64,000 nucleotides of DNA from JAJEAD01 sp965221555. GTDB lineage: Bacteria; Pseudomonadota; Gammaproteobacteria; HK1. The stretch lies in NCBI GenBank assembly GCA_965221555.1, contig OZ244895.1, positions 496,001 through 560,000 on the forward strand, in the 5' to 3' direction. The stretch's first letter is position 1, and the number at the start of each line of letters is the position of its first letter. The translations under genes and the position numbers were made by a program. Shown here in pieces: positions 47,200 to 56,149 of the stretch. Under the pieces are notes generated by a model that saw only the letters and a list, made by a program, of their open reading frames with translations, was not told the DNA's origin and did not search any database.

Positions 47200-48417
47200 A
47201 TGACCGAGCACCGGCGCGACCGCGAACGCGGAAGCCGGCGCGCCCGCATCCTTGCGATGGCGCTCGGCCAGACCCTGGTGTGGGCCGGCATGCTCTACTC
47301 GTTCCCGGCCCTGCTGCCGCACTGGGAGAGTGCGCTCGGATGGTCCAAGGCCTCGCTCTCCGGCGCCTTCACCCTGGCGCTGCTGCTCTCGGCGGTGGCG
47401 GCGCCGGCCGCGGGCCGCCTCATCGACCGCGGGCACGGCGCGCTTCTCCTTGGCGTCAGCGCCCTGCTCGGCGCCTTGCTGCTTGTCGTGCTCTCGCAGG
47501 CGGTGGAGATCTGGCACTTCTACCTGATATGGATGGGCTTGGGAGTGCTGATGGCGGGCGCCCTGTACGAGCCCTGCTTCGCCCATCTCACCCACCTGCT
47601 CGGGGCCGGGGCGAGAAGCGCAATCACCACGGTCACCCTGATTGCCGGGTTCGCGGGCACGGTGTCCTTTCCCACTTCGCACCTGCTCGCGGAAGCCTTC
47701 GGCTGGCGGGGAGCCACCATCGGCCTCGCGCTGATGGTGGGCCTCGCCGGCTGCCCACTGGTGTGGTGGGGAGCGCGGCTGCCCGCGGACTCCCGCTCCG
47801 AGAGCGGAGGTGGCGCGCCCTCGCCCGAGGGAGCACTCGCACAAGCGCTGCGCTCCCCCGTGTTCTGGCTCATCTCGGTCGCCTTCGCCGCGACCGCGCT
47901 GAACCACGGCATGGTCATCAGCCACTTCCTGCCCCTGGCGGGCGAGCGAGGGGTGGCCACCGGCACCGCGGTGCTCGCGGCATCGCTGATCGGCCCGATG
48001 CAAGTCGTGGGCCGCCTGGCGATGGTGGCGGTGCAGAGACGCCTCTCCGTGGTGGCCATCTGCATGATCTCCTTCGCATTCCTCGCGACCGCGTCCACCG
48101 CGCTCTTCTTCGTGGCTATCCTGTCCCTGCTGGTGTTCGCCTTCGTGGCCTTGCAGGGCTCGGGCTACGGTGTCACCAGCATCGCCAAGCCGGTGGTCAC
48201 GCTGCAGATCCTCGGCCGGCGAGGCTTCGGAGTGATCTCGGGCGCGGTGGCCACCGCTTACATGGGCGCCTTCGCCATGGGTCCGATGTCGGCGGCGCTC
48301 CTCCACGGACTCGGAGGCTACGACCTCGTAATCGGGGCATGCGTGGTGCTCGCGCTGATCGGGATCGCGTGCATCGGGGCCGCGGGCCGATTGCATGCGG
48401 CGCGCAACGCTCCGTGA
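47200..48417 (+). CDS. MFS transporter
   Basis: A 405-residue major facilitator with about 12 membrane segments. The first is LAMALGQTLVWAGMLYSFPALLP, and the loop 2-3 signature region reads GRLIDRGHGALLLG. It resembles the OxlT/monocarboxylate-type MFS group. The ATG at 47200 follows a possible promoter word (TTGACA at 47176-47181). It is divergent from the Rieske gene, so the pair may share regulation and substrate. The transport direction is not readable. Confidence 0.88.
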   Translation: MTEHRRDRERGSRRARILAMALGQTLVWAGMLYSFPALLPHWESALGWSKASLSGAFTLALLLSAVAAPAAGRLIDRGHGALLLGVSALLGALLLVVLSQAVEIWHFYLIWMGLGVLMAGALYEPCFAHLTHLLGAGARSAITTVTLIAGFAGTVSFPTSHLLAEAFGWRGATIGLALMVGLAGCPLVWWGARLPADSRSESGGGAPSPEGALAQALRSPVFWLISVAFAATALNHGMVISHFLPLAGERGVATGTAVLAASLIGPMQVVGRLAMVAVQRRLSVVAICMISFAFLATASTALFFVAILSLLVFAFVALQGSGYGVTSIAKPVVTLQILGRRGFGVISGAVATAYMGAFAMGPMSAALLHGLGGYDLVIGACVVLALIGIACIGAAGRLHAARNAP

Positions 48418-48661
48418 GCGGCCCGCGGCGATGGGAGATCCCCGCTCGATTGCGAAGTGACGGTGGCGAACCTGGAGACATCGGTATGCGCGCGCCCCGA
48501 ATGAGCCACTTCCCACGCCGAGGCGCGCGAGCGCGGACGCCGGTGTCGGGAATGAGGAGTCAGTGTCGACACGCCGCTCACCGCCGACACCGCGGTGTAT
48601 AGTGACCGCGTGCTGATGCGGCATTCCCGTCAACGTCCCCGGATCTCGAGTAGGCGTTCGC

Positions 48662-49498
48662 ATGTATGACCTGTCGGGACGAGTCGCCCTCGTCACCGGT
48701 GCCGGAGGCGAGCGGGGATTCGGTCGCGCGATCGCCAGACGCCTGGCGGAAGAAGGCGCGGCCGTCGCGGTGAACGACGTCGCGGCGCGCCCCTATGCGG
48801 ATGTCGGACACGGATGGGGCGGCATCGACGCGGTGGTCGCCGAGATCGAGGCGACGGGAGGACGTGCGTTCCCGGTCATCGCCGACGTTTCGGACGCCGC
48901 CGCCGTCGACGCGATGGTGAAGAAGGTCGTCGCGCGCTTTGGACGCCTCGACATCCTCGTCGCCAACGCGGGATCGCGGCCGGGCCGGGACCGGGTGCCG
49001 GTCGTCGAGCTGAGCGAGGAGGCATTCGACGAGGTGCAGCGCGTCAACGTGAAGGGCACCTTCCTCAGCTGCCGGGCCGCGGCCCGCCACATGGTCGCCC
49101 GGGGCGGAGGGGGTCGCATCGTGGTGATCTCGTCAACCGCCGGCAAGCGGGGGGTGGCCCGGTTCGCCGCCTACTGCGCCTCCAAGTTCGCACTGGTCGG
49201 ATTCACCCAGTGTCTGGCGCACGAGCTGGGCCCGCATGGCATCACTGTCAACGCGATCTGCCCCGGGTTCGCGCTGACCGAGAGAATGACCGAGATCGCC
49301 GGAGCCCTGCGGGAGGAGGGCGAGAGCGTCGAAGAGAGACTCGCCGTCATGCGCCGGGCGCGAGTCGACGCCACGCCCCTGGGACGCGTCACCGAGGCCC
49401 GGGACATCGCCAACATGGCCGCGTTCCTCGCCTCCGACCAGTCGGACTACCTGACGGGCCTGGCGCTTCCGGTGGCGGGCGGAGACATGATGGGCTGA
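48662..49498 (+). CDS. SDR family oxidoreductase
   Basis: A 278-residue short-chain dehydrogenase starting MYDLSGRVALVTGAGGERGFG. It has the TGxxxGxG cofactor motif, LVANAGSRPG, the catalytic Ser in VISSTAGKRGV and the catalytic YCASK, with PGFALTERM after. A long insert after the cofactor motif (PYADVGHGWGGIDAVVAEIE) is somewhat unusual. It lies 244 bases after the MFS gene in the same direction. The substrate is unknown. Confidence 0.9.
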   Translation: MYDLSGRVALVTGAGGERGFGRAIARRLAEEGAAVAVNDVAARPYADVGHGWGGIDAVVAEIEATGGRAFPVIADVSDAAAVDAMVKKVVARFGRLDILVANAGSRPGRDRVPVVELSEEAFDEVQRVNVKGTFLSCRAAARHMVARGGGGRIVVISSTAGKRGVARFAAYCASKFALVGFTQCLAHELGPHGITVNAICPGFALTERMTEIAGALREEGESVEERLAVMRRARVDATPLGRVTEARDIANMAAFLASDQSDYLTGLALPVAGGDMMG

Positions 49499-49521
49499 GT
49501 GAGCGCCCGCCCGATCTCGTA

Positions 49522-50025
49522 ATGAACCACCTGCCGAAGTTGGGCCGGATTGCGAGGAAGCTCGCCCCGGTAGTGGCGGCGGCGCTGCTCCTTGCGGGGT
49601 GCGAGGTCAGGAACCCTTCCGCCGCCGACCCGCTCGACCTGCTCGGCACTCTCGTCAACACGCCGATTGGCGCCCACTTCGCCGCCCTGGGCATACCTCT
49701 CGGCGATGGCGCGACGACCGAGCCGGAGCTGCACGCCAGCCCGCGGGCGCTCGATGGCCTGGACCTGCCGTCGCAGGCGCTCGCGCGAAGGAATCTCGAC
49801 TACGCGCTCGAGGAGGGACGGGCGCAGGTCGGCGTCTACTGGGAGAACACCGCCAACCGCGGCGGTCGGGCCGCGGGCGCGGCGACCGTCATGCGCGAGA
49901 CGACCGACGAGGATGGCCGCCGGTGCCGCGAGGTACTGATCGAGACCGAGATGGAGAGCGAGGCGACTGACAAGCGCCTGCTCACCTACTGCCGCGGCGA
50001 GGCCGGCTGGCAGGGGCTCGATTGA
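49522..50025 (+). CDS. Lipoprotein with 17-kDa surface-antigen-like C-terminus
   Basis: A 167-residue predicted lipoprotein. The signal ends in the lipobox LAGC (Cys27). The C-terminal part, YWENTANRGGRAAGAATVMR ... GRRCREVLIETEMES ... LLTYCRGEAGW, resembles the RT0821/17-kDa surface antigen domain with its two cysteines. It is probably anchored in the outer membrane. The ATG at 49522 starts 23 bases after the SDR gene stop. Its function is unknown. Confidence 0.8.
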   Translation: MNHLPKLGRIARKLAPVVAAALLLAGCEVRNPSAADPLDLLGTLVNTPIGAHFAALGIPLGDGATTEPELHASPRALDGLDLPSQALARRNLDYALEEGRAQVGVYWENTANRGGRAAGAATVMRETTDEDGRRCREVLIETEMESEATDKRLLTYCRGEAGWQGLD

Positions 50026-50061
50026 GACCGCGTGAAGGCGGATCGGAACGAGGCGTCCGAT

Positions 50062-51348
50062 TCAGCTCTCGAGCACCCGGCGCGCCGCGACATCGGCGCT
50101 GCGCACCGCTCCGTCGGTGTTCGCGCAGAGCACATAGTCGCCGCAGAAGTGGATGCCGCCGACCGACGCCTCCAGCGCCGGCTGAAGCTTCATCCTCCCG
50201 GGATAACAGGCGGGCAATCCATGTTCCCAGCGGGCGATGTGGACCTCGCGCACCCGTCCTTCGTACTGCGGATAGGTGTCGAGGAGGGCTCTCACCACCC
50301 CCGTCCTGATGGTGTGGTCTTCGTCGTCCCATATCTGGCGCGCGTAGGCGTCGTAGACGAAGGAATGGAAGCAGCCCCCGTCGCGGTCCATGTCGCCGGG
50401 AGTGCGTAGCGCGAACTCGTTGGAGTTGTAAGCCTGCCGGGGCCGGCACCAGGTCATGGGGAAAGGTGCACGTGCCTCGTCGGCCGGGGCGATGCGGATT
50501 GGGGTGCAGAGAAAGCGGCCGTAGCGCACCGCGAGCAACGCCTCGCGCTTCCAGTCGGGGAGCTCCCGCACCACCCGGGCCGCGACCGGCGCGGGCAGAG
50601 CCACTACCACCTGGGCCGCTTCGATCGTCCGTCGGCCCTCCCGACTGTCCACGATCACGCGGTAGCGCCCCCGGCCGGGGGCCACCGACACGACGCGAGT
50701 CTCGAGCGATAGCGCGGCCCCGCTCGCCTCGGCCAGCGCCTCGGACAGGCGCTGGGTGCCGTTCACGACCACGCTGTCGCCGCGGTTGCTGCGCCGGACC
50801 GTCTCGTTGGTGAACGCGGCCTGGCGCTGATCGCCCCACAGGCGCAGCGCTCCGTACAGGGAGGTCTCGGCCGAGCTCACGCACACCACCGTCGCGCACC
50901 ACTGATCGAGAAAGCGCACCACGTGCGCGGGCTCGCCCTCCAGCCACTGCGCGAAGGTGAGATCGTCGAGCTCCGGCAGGGTGGGGTCGCGAGGATTGGC
51001 CTGCTCGGCCTCGATACGGGCGATGGCCGCCTCCAGATCCCGGCTCTCCCGCACCGTGAGCGCGCCGCGGCCGCGCTCCGCCGCTTCCTCGAAGCCATTC
51101 GGAACCAGCTCCACTCCGAGCTCGTCGGCGAGATCGATGACCGCGGTCTTGTCGGCGCTCAGGTACTGCGCGCCGAAGTTGGCCCACGTGCCGTCCGCGA
51201 AGGTAGTGGAGCGAGTGCGCCCGCCCAGCCATGTCGCGGCGTCGACGACCTCGACATCCAGATCGCGTAGTCGATAGGCGGCGCACAGGCCGGCGATTCC
51301 GGCTCCGAGCACCACCACATCACGCTCGGACGCAACGACCTCACCCAT
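50062..51348 (-). CDS. Flavin monoamine oxidase family protein
   Basis: A 428-residue flavoprotein. The Rossmann motif is VVVLGAGIAGLCAAYRL, followed by TWLGGRTRS (GGR.. motif) and the C-terminal FAD segment IHFCGDYVLCANTDGAVRSADVAARRVL. Relatives oxidise primary or polyamines. It lies 152 bases after the agmatinase-family gene on the same strand, which suggests oxidation of an amine such as putrescine or a related product. The ATG at 51348 is preferred over an upstream GTG at 51369. Confidence 0.88.
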   Translation of the reverse strand: MGEVVASERDVVVLGAGIAGLCAAYRLRDLDVEVVDAATWLGGRTRSTTFADGTWANFGAQYLSADKTAVIDLADELGVELVPNGFEEAAERGRGALTVRESRDLEAAIARIEAEQANPRDPTLPELDDLTFAQWLEGEPAHVVRFLDQWCATVVCVSSAETSLYGALRLWGDQRQAAFTNETVRRSNRGDSVVVNGTQRLSEALAEASGAALSLETRVVSVAPGRGRYRVIVDSREGRRTIEAAQVVVALPAPVAARVVRELPDWKREALLAVRYGRFLCTPIRIAPADEARAPFPMTWCRPRQAYNSNEFALRTPGDMDRDGGCFHSFVYDAYARQIWDDEDHTIRTGVVRALLDTYPQYEGRVREVHIARWEHGLPACYPGRMKLQPALEASVGGIHFCGDYVLCANTDGAVRSADVAARRVLES

Positions 51349-51500
51349 GCCGCACCCGCTCAACTCCACCCGAGGGTGATGTCCGTTCGTTCTCGAGACA
51401 CACTCTCCTCATGTCCCTTCCGCCCGCCTCGGCGGCCCGTCATCGAGGCTCCGTTCCCGCCACAGGCGCCGATGGGAAGACGCCGTGTGCCCTCAAACGA

Positions 51501-52514
51501 TCACGGCTGCGCCGGAGTGCTCGGAGCGGGCCGGGGGGCGCCACCGCCGCGGCGGGCGTGGACCGAGTCCGCCATCACGCAGAGCATCTCGAACATCAGG
51601 TTCGCCACCGTGACGCAGGTGATACCGGTGGGATCGAAGCAGGGCGAGACCTCGCTGATGTCGGCGCCGACGATCTCGCGCCCGCGCAGGGATCGCAGGA
51701 TGACCTGGGCGTCACGCGGCGTGATGCCACCGATCTCGGGCACGCCGGTGCCGGGCAGGAAGGCGGGATCCAGTCCGTCGATGTCGAGTGAGATGTAGAC
51801 CGGTCCCTCCCCCAGCACGTGGTCGATGCACTCGATGACCGCGGCCCGGCCCATGTCCTCGTATTCGTCCATGGTGATGATCCGATAGCCGACGTCGTGG
51901 CCGAACTGAACGTCGTCGTCCCCGAAGCGGCTGCCCCGCATGCCGACCTGGACGACGCGCGCGGCGTCGATGAGGCCCTCCTCGAAACCGCGGCGCATGA
52001 AAGTGGCGTGGTTCACCTTGTCCCCGCAGATCTCGTCGAGCACGTCGGCATGCGCATCGAAGTGCAGCACGCCGACCGGTCGCTCGCGGGCGAGCGCGCG
52101 CAGGATGGGCAGGGGGATGGTGTGGTCGCCGCCCACTGCGATGGGCACGATGTCGAGAGCGCGGAGCTCGGCGAAGAAACCTTCGATCATCGCGATCGAT
52201 GCGTCCTTGTTCATCGGGTTCACGGGCGCGTCGCCGAGGTCGGCGACGTTGCATATCTCGAAGGGTCGGATCCCGCTCGTGGGGTGTACGCGCCGGATGA
52301 TCCGGGATGCCTCGCGCACTCCGGCCGGGCCCTGGCGGGCGCCACTGCGGTAGTTGAGACCGATGTCGAAAGGCACCCCGACCATCGCGATGTCCACTTC
52401 GTCGCGGGGCTCGCAACGCCGGGTGCGCATGAAGGTCGCGATGTCCGCGAAGCGCGGCACCACCGCCGGATCGATGGGGCTGAAGTCCGTTTTGTCCGCC
52501 ATTGCCGTGTTCAC
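51501..52514 (-). CDS. Agmatinase/arginase-family ureohydrolase
   Basis: A 337-residue ureohydrolase. All manganese ligands are visible: His131 (GGDHT), Asp153, His155 and Asp157 (DAHAD), Asp244 and Asp246 (SLDIDGLDP). Agmatinase yields putrescine and urea; related enzymes act on guanidinobutyrate, guanidinopropionate or other guanidines, and the exact substrate is uncertain. The GTG at 52514 overlaps the stop of the NTF2-like gene (GTGA), the preferred start; an ATG at 52502 is the alternative. A flavin amine oxidase gene follows. Confidence 0.9.
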   Translation of the reverse strand: MNTAMADKTDFSPIDPAVVPRFADIATFMRTRRCEPRDEVDIAMVGVPFDIGLNYRSGARQGPAGVREASRIIRRVHPTSGIRPFEICNVADLGDAPVNPMNKDASIAMIEGFFAELRALDIVPIAVGGDHTIPLPILRALARERPVGVLHFDAHADVLDEICGDKVNHATFMRRGFEEGLIDAARVVQVGMRGSRFGDDDVQFGHDVGYRIITMDEYEDMGRAAVIECIDHVLGEGPVYISLDIDGLDPAFLPGTGVPEIGGITPRDAQVILRSLRGREIVGADISEVSPCFDPTGITCVTVANLMFEMLCVMADSVHARRGGGAPRPAPSTPAQP

Positions 52515-52960
52515 CCGCTGGCAGCGGCGGGGCGCCCCGGCAGGTCGCCGACGAGACCCACCGCCCGCATGGGGACCAGCGGGCTGTACCAGGCCTTGAG
52601 CTCGCTCACCTCGCCCCCCGCGAAGCGCAAGGTTATCGCGAACCTGAACTCGATGTGCTTGCCGGTGGGCGCCACCCCGTAGAGCGGCCCCCGGTCGTGG
52701 GTGGCGCTGAAACGCATTTCCAGCGCCGCTTCGTCACCGGAGACGATCTTTCGCAACGGCACCAGCGCGCCGTCGGAGCAGGCGTCAAGCCAGCCCGAAG
52801 CGTAGTCCCGAAACGCGGCGCGGCCGGTGAGCGCAGGGCCGCCGCCGGTATCCTCGTAATGCATGTCTTCGGCAACCCCGGCCACGAAGCCGTCGAGGTC
52901 TCCGGCGGTGTAGGCGGCGAACATCCGGTCGATGGCCGCGCACATCTCGTCGGCGTTCAT
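52511..52960 (-). CDS. NTF2/SnoaL-like domain protein
   Basis: A 149-residue alpha+beta barrel protein starting MNADEMCAAIDRMFAAYTAGDLDGFVAGVAEDMHYEDTGG, the typical start of SnoaL-like folds. It could be an isomerase, hydrolase or binding protein; active residues cannot be assigned. The ATG at 52960 has AAGGAGG six bases upstream. Its stop is coupled to the ureohydrolase start, so it is part of the same transcript with the LLM oxidoreductase 55 bases upstream. Confidence 0.82.
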   Translation of the reverse strand: MNADEMCAAIDRMFAAYTAGDLDGFVAGVAEDMHYEDTGGGPALTGRAAFRDYASGWLDACSDGALVPLRKIVSGDEAALEMRFSATHDRGPLYGVAPTGKHIEFRFAITLRFAGGEVSELKAWYSPLVPMRAVGLVGDLPGRPAAASG

Positions 52961-53015
52961 GGCGCCTCCTTCGGGGTGGTCCGACCCGGCGTTCATCGCC
53001 CGGCTTCCCTCGATC

Positions 53016-54203
53016 TCAATGCGCCGCGGACGCGGTGTCGGCGGTGTTGAAGCGGGGAATGACCCGCTCCGCGAAGAGCTCGATGCCGCGGCGCACCTTC
53101 TCGTAGGGCACGAAGCCCGGATTCGGCCACAGGGTCACGTGCCGGCAGTCGAGCTCGCTGCGGAACTTGTCGATGCGCTCGGCCACGAAGTCCGGGGAGC
53201 CGACGAGGAGCATCTCGTACTTCTGGAAGAAGTCGAACCAGTCGAGGTTGCGGTCCTCGTCGCTCAGGGCCTCGCCCCGGGCGAGGAAGCCTTCGCGCGC
53301 CCAGTTCGGATTGAGCCCCACCGCCATGTCGAAGAAGGTGTTGATGCCGTGCCGGGCATCGCGTTCCGCCTCTTCACAGGTCTCCGCGATGTGGAAGGTG
53401 CGCATGATGTTGAGCGTCTGCCCGTTCGCACACATCCCCATCGGGACGTCCCGTCCGCTCACCTCGCTCGCCACCTCCCGGTAACGGGTCCACGCCTCTC
53501 GCGTGCCTTCGAAGGAGCGGGCAACCCCGATCACCGAGTGTCCGCGCCGCGCCGCGAACTCGTAGGAGGAGGTCGAGTCGGCCGCCTGCCAGATGGGCGG
53601 GTAGGGCTTCTGGTAGGGCTTCGGCGTGACTCCGAGCGCGATCAGCTCGCCGTTCGGGCCGTAGTGCTCGGGGTCCTTCTCGTAGATGCGCGGGTCGGAC
53701 TCCGACCAGCCCGGCACCGGGAACGTGTAGAACTCGCCCTCGTACCGGAACGCGTCCTCCGTCCAGCACTTCTGCATGATGTCCAGAGTCTCGGTGAAGA
53801 GCCGGTAGTTGGTCGCAGGGTCGCGGCGGTCGGCGGCGGGGTGAAATTGAATGGACGCCGAGCTGTTGGTGCCCCGTGCGATGCCCACATCGAGGCGCCC
53901 GCCCGTGAGCTGGTCGGCGGTGGCGAGGTCTTCCGCGAGGCGGATGGGGTGGTGGTCGGGAAGGATGCAGGCGCTCTGCCCCATCCGCAGGTTCTTCGTG
54001 ATGCTGGCGATGTGCATGCCGACGAGCACCGGATTGGGGCACGCGACGGGATAGCCGCTGTACCAGAAGTGGTGCTCGCCCAGCCAGCAGGTGGTGAAGC
54101 CGCCTTCGTCCAGCACCCGGGCGGTATCGGCCCACTCGCCGAGCAGGCGATGTTCCGGGTAGGGCTCGCACTCGTGGTAGTAGACGTTGCCGTCGAATCG
54201 CAT
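53016..54203 (-). CDS. LLM class flavin-dependent oxidoreductase
   Basis: A 395-residue luciferase-like monooxygenase. The family landmarks are TCWLGEHHFW, ASITKNLRMGQSACILPDHHPIRLAEDLATADQLTGGRLDVGIARG and KPYPPIWQAADSTSSYEFAARRGHSVIG. It uses reduced FMN from a separate reductase. It heads the minus-strand run with the NTF2-like, ureohydrolase and flavin oxidase genes. The ATG at 54203 fits the homology start (MRFDGNVYYHE). The substrate is unknown. Confidence 0.9.
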   Translation of the reverse strand: MRFDGNVYYHECEPYPEHRLLGEWADTARVLDEGGFTTCWLGEHHFWYSGYPVACPNPVLVGMHIASITKNLRMGQSACILPDHHPIRLAEDLATADQLTGGRLDVGIARGTNSSASIQFHPAADRRDPATNYRLFTETLDIMQKCWTEDAFRYEGEFYTFPVPGWSESDPRIYEKDPEHYGPNGELIALGVTPKPYQKPYPPIWQAADSTSSYEFAARRGHSVIGVARSFEGTREAWTRYREVASEVSGRDVPMGMCANGQTLNIMRTFHIAETCEEAERDARHGINTFFDMAVGLNPNWAREGFLARGEALSDEDRNLDWFDFFQKYEMLLVGSPDFVAERIDKFRSELDCRHVTLWPNPGFVPYEKVRRGIELFAERVIPRFNTADTASAAH

Positions 54204-54396
54204 CGGGTGAACCAGAACACGCGCCGGAGCGGCCGGCGAACAAGAGCGACAGGCTATTTGCGCGCGGTCCCGAGGGCAAGGCCGCGGGCGCGTGGGCAGG
54301 GCAAGCCGGCGAGCCCGGTCTCTTCGCGGCTCGCCTTCGTGGTGACGAAGGAGGAAAATCGGCAAGGCACCGTTTCAAACCCCGGCGCTTCATCGC

Positions 54397-55845
54397 ATGG
54401 ATCCCGACCAGTCAAGCAGCACGACCCTGATCCGCAACGCGACGTGGGTGGTCGCCTGGGACGGTGAGCGCCACCACTACCTCCGCGATGCGGACATCGC
54501 GTTCGCCGGCGGCGTCATCACCCACATCGGGAAGCGCTACGAGGGTCCGGCCGGGGAGGTGATAGATGGCCGGGACCGCCTCGTGATGCCGGGGCTGGTC
54601 AACCTGCACTCCCACCCCTCGAGCGAACCGCTGCGCAAGGGCATTACCGACGAGACACTGAGTCCGGGCTTCCACCACAGCTCGCTCTACGAGTTCCTGA
54701 CCGTGTTCGACACCGACCCTCCGGGACGGGTGGCGTGTCTTCAGGTCGCGATCGCGGAGCTGCTGCTCTCGGGGTGCACCACCGTCACCGATCTCTCCGC
54801 TCCCTACGACGAGTGGCTGGACGTTCTCGCCGCGAGCGGCATCCGGGCGGTGGTCGCCCCCGGATTCCGCGACGCGCGCTGGTTCACCCGGGATGGCCAC
54901 TCGCTCGAGTACGAGTGGTCGCCGAATGCCGGACGCGAGGGCTTCGACGAGGCGAGGCGCTTCATCGAGCGGGCGCGACAGCATCCCTGCGGGCGTCTCG
55001 GCGGCATGGTCTACCCCGCCCAGGTGGATACCTGCCGCCCCGACCTGCTGCGCGACTCCTACGACTATGCGAAGGAGTACGCACTGCCGTGGCAGACCCA
55101 CGCCGCCCAGAGCGTGACCGAATTCCACGAGATGCAGCGCCGGCACGGCAAGTCGCCGATCCACTTCCTGCACTCGGTCGGAGCGCTCGGCGAACGCAGC
55201 GTGATCGGTCATGCGATCTTCCTGGACCACCACCCCTGGCTGCACTGGACCACGCGCGGAGACCTCGACCTGCTCGTCGACAACGCGGTGAGCGTGGCCC
55301 ACTGTCCCACCGTATTCATGCGCCGGGGAATATCGCTACGCACCCTCGGCGCCTACCTGCGACGCGGCATCAACGTCGGCATCGGCACCGACACCTACCC
55401 GCACCACCTGCTCGATGAGATGCGAAGCGCGCTTTATTGCGCACGCATCGCGGGAGAGAGCGTCGCCGACCTCACCACTCGGGACGTCTTCGACGCCGCG
55501 ACCATCGGCGGCGCGAAGGCTCTCGGCCGCGACGACATCGGACGCCTCGCCCCCGGCTGCCGGGCGGACATCGTGGTCGCCGACCTCAGGGCCCCCTCGA
55601 TGATGCCGGTGCGCGAGCCGCTGCGAAGCCTCGTCTACGTCGCGGCGGAGCGCGCCATCGAGCGCGTCTACGTCGACGGCACGCTGGTGGTGGAGAACGG
55701 CACGGTGCTCACCATCGATCACCGCGGCGCGCTGCAGGCGCTCGAGGAGACGCAGGCCCGCTCGCTCGAACTCACTCCCTCGCTCGACTGGGCGGGAAGG
55801 AGTGCGGGGGAGCTCTCCCCCATGGTGCTGCCGATCCGCGGGTGA
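54397..55845 (+). CDS. Amidohydrolase family protein (TrzA/AtzA-like)
   Basis: A 482-residue metal-dependent hydrolase of the cytosine deaminase/chlorohydrolase group. The first metal motif is HSHP (His71-x-His73) in MPGLVNLHSHPSSEP; later ligands are a His in WQTHAAQS, HAIFLDHH and the Asp in GIGTDTYPHHLLDEM. The C-terminal RADIVVADLRAPSMMPV is standard. Members deaminate or dechlorinate N-heterocycles or guanidines. It is divergent from the LLM gene (193 bases). Its substrate is unknown, but a guanidine or imino compound fits the neighbours. Confidence 0.88.
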   Translation: MDPDQSSSTTLIRNATWVVAWDGERHHYLRDADIAFAGGVITHIGKRYEGPAGEVIDGRDRLVMPGLVNLHSHPSSEPLRKGITDETLSPGFHHSSLYEFLTVFDTDPPGRVACLQVAIAELLLSGCTTVTDLSAPYDEWLDVLAASGIRAVVAPGFRDARWFTRDGHSLEYEWSPNAGREGFDEARRFIERARQHPCGRLGGMVYPAQVDTCRPDLLRDSYDYAKEYALPWQTHAAQSVTEFHEMQRRHGKSPIHFLHSVGALGERSVIGHAIFLDHHPWLHWTTRGDLDLLVDNAVSVAHCPTVFMRRGISLRTLGAYLRRGINVGIGTDTYPHHLLDEMRSALYCARIAGESVADLTTRDVFDAATIGGAKALGRDDIGRLAPGCRADIVVADLRAPSMMPVREPLRSLVYVAAERAIERVYVDGTLVVENGTVLTIDHRGALQALEETQARSLELTPSLDWAGRSAGELSPMVLPIRG

Positions 55846-56149
55846 AGCGGGCCAATCGCCGGCATGACCCGGGAGGGTGGCCTGACCCGCGGACTTCACC
55901 GGTTTCCGTAACGAGGGCGAAGAGCCGCGCTGCCGCGGCCCGGCGGCGGCCCAAGTACTGCTCAGTCACCACGAGGCGAACGCCGCTCGCCGGGTGAAAG
56001 CTGCCGATCGCCAGGTGGCGGAGTCCCGAGCCGAAGCGGACGAAACCCGGGTCACGGAGCCAGCAGCGCTCCTCCACGAGCGACGTCGCGGAGCGAATCG
56101 GTCGCGCGGTGTCCGGTGCTTTTCGACCGACGCCGCGGGAGCAACCACC
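55846..56149. other. 304-bp convergent intergenic region
   Basis: It lies between the amidohydrolase and the TMADH-like gene, which converge. It contains a half-element of the dispersed repeat (55883-55920). I see no gene and no clear terminator. Confidence 0.4.
55883..55920. repeat. Solo end of the dispersed repeat (F)
   Basis: TGACCCGCGGACTTCACCGG followed by TTTCCGTAACGAGGGCGA matches the left end of copy A (GTTTCACCGATTTTCGTCAC, GAGGGAGCC). The other arm is absent. It lies 37 bases after the amidohydrolase stop, in the gap between convergent genes, like other copies. Confidence 0.55.
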
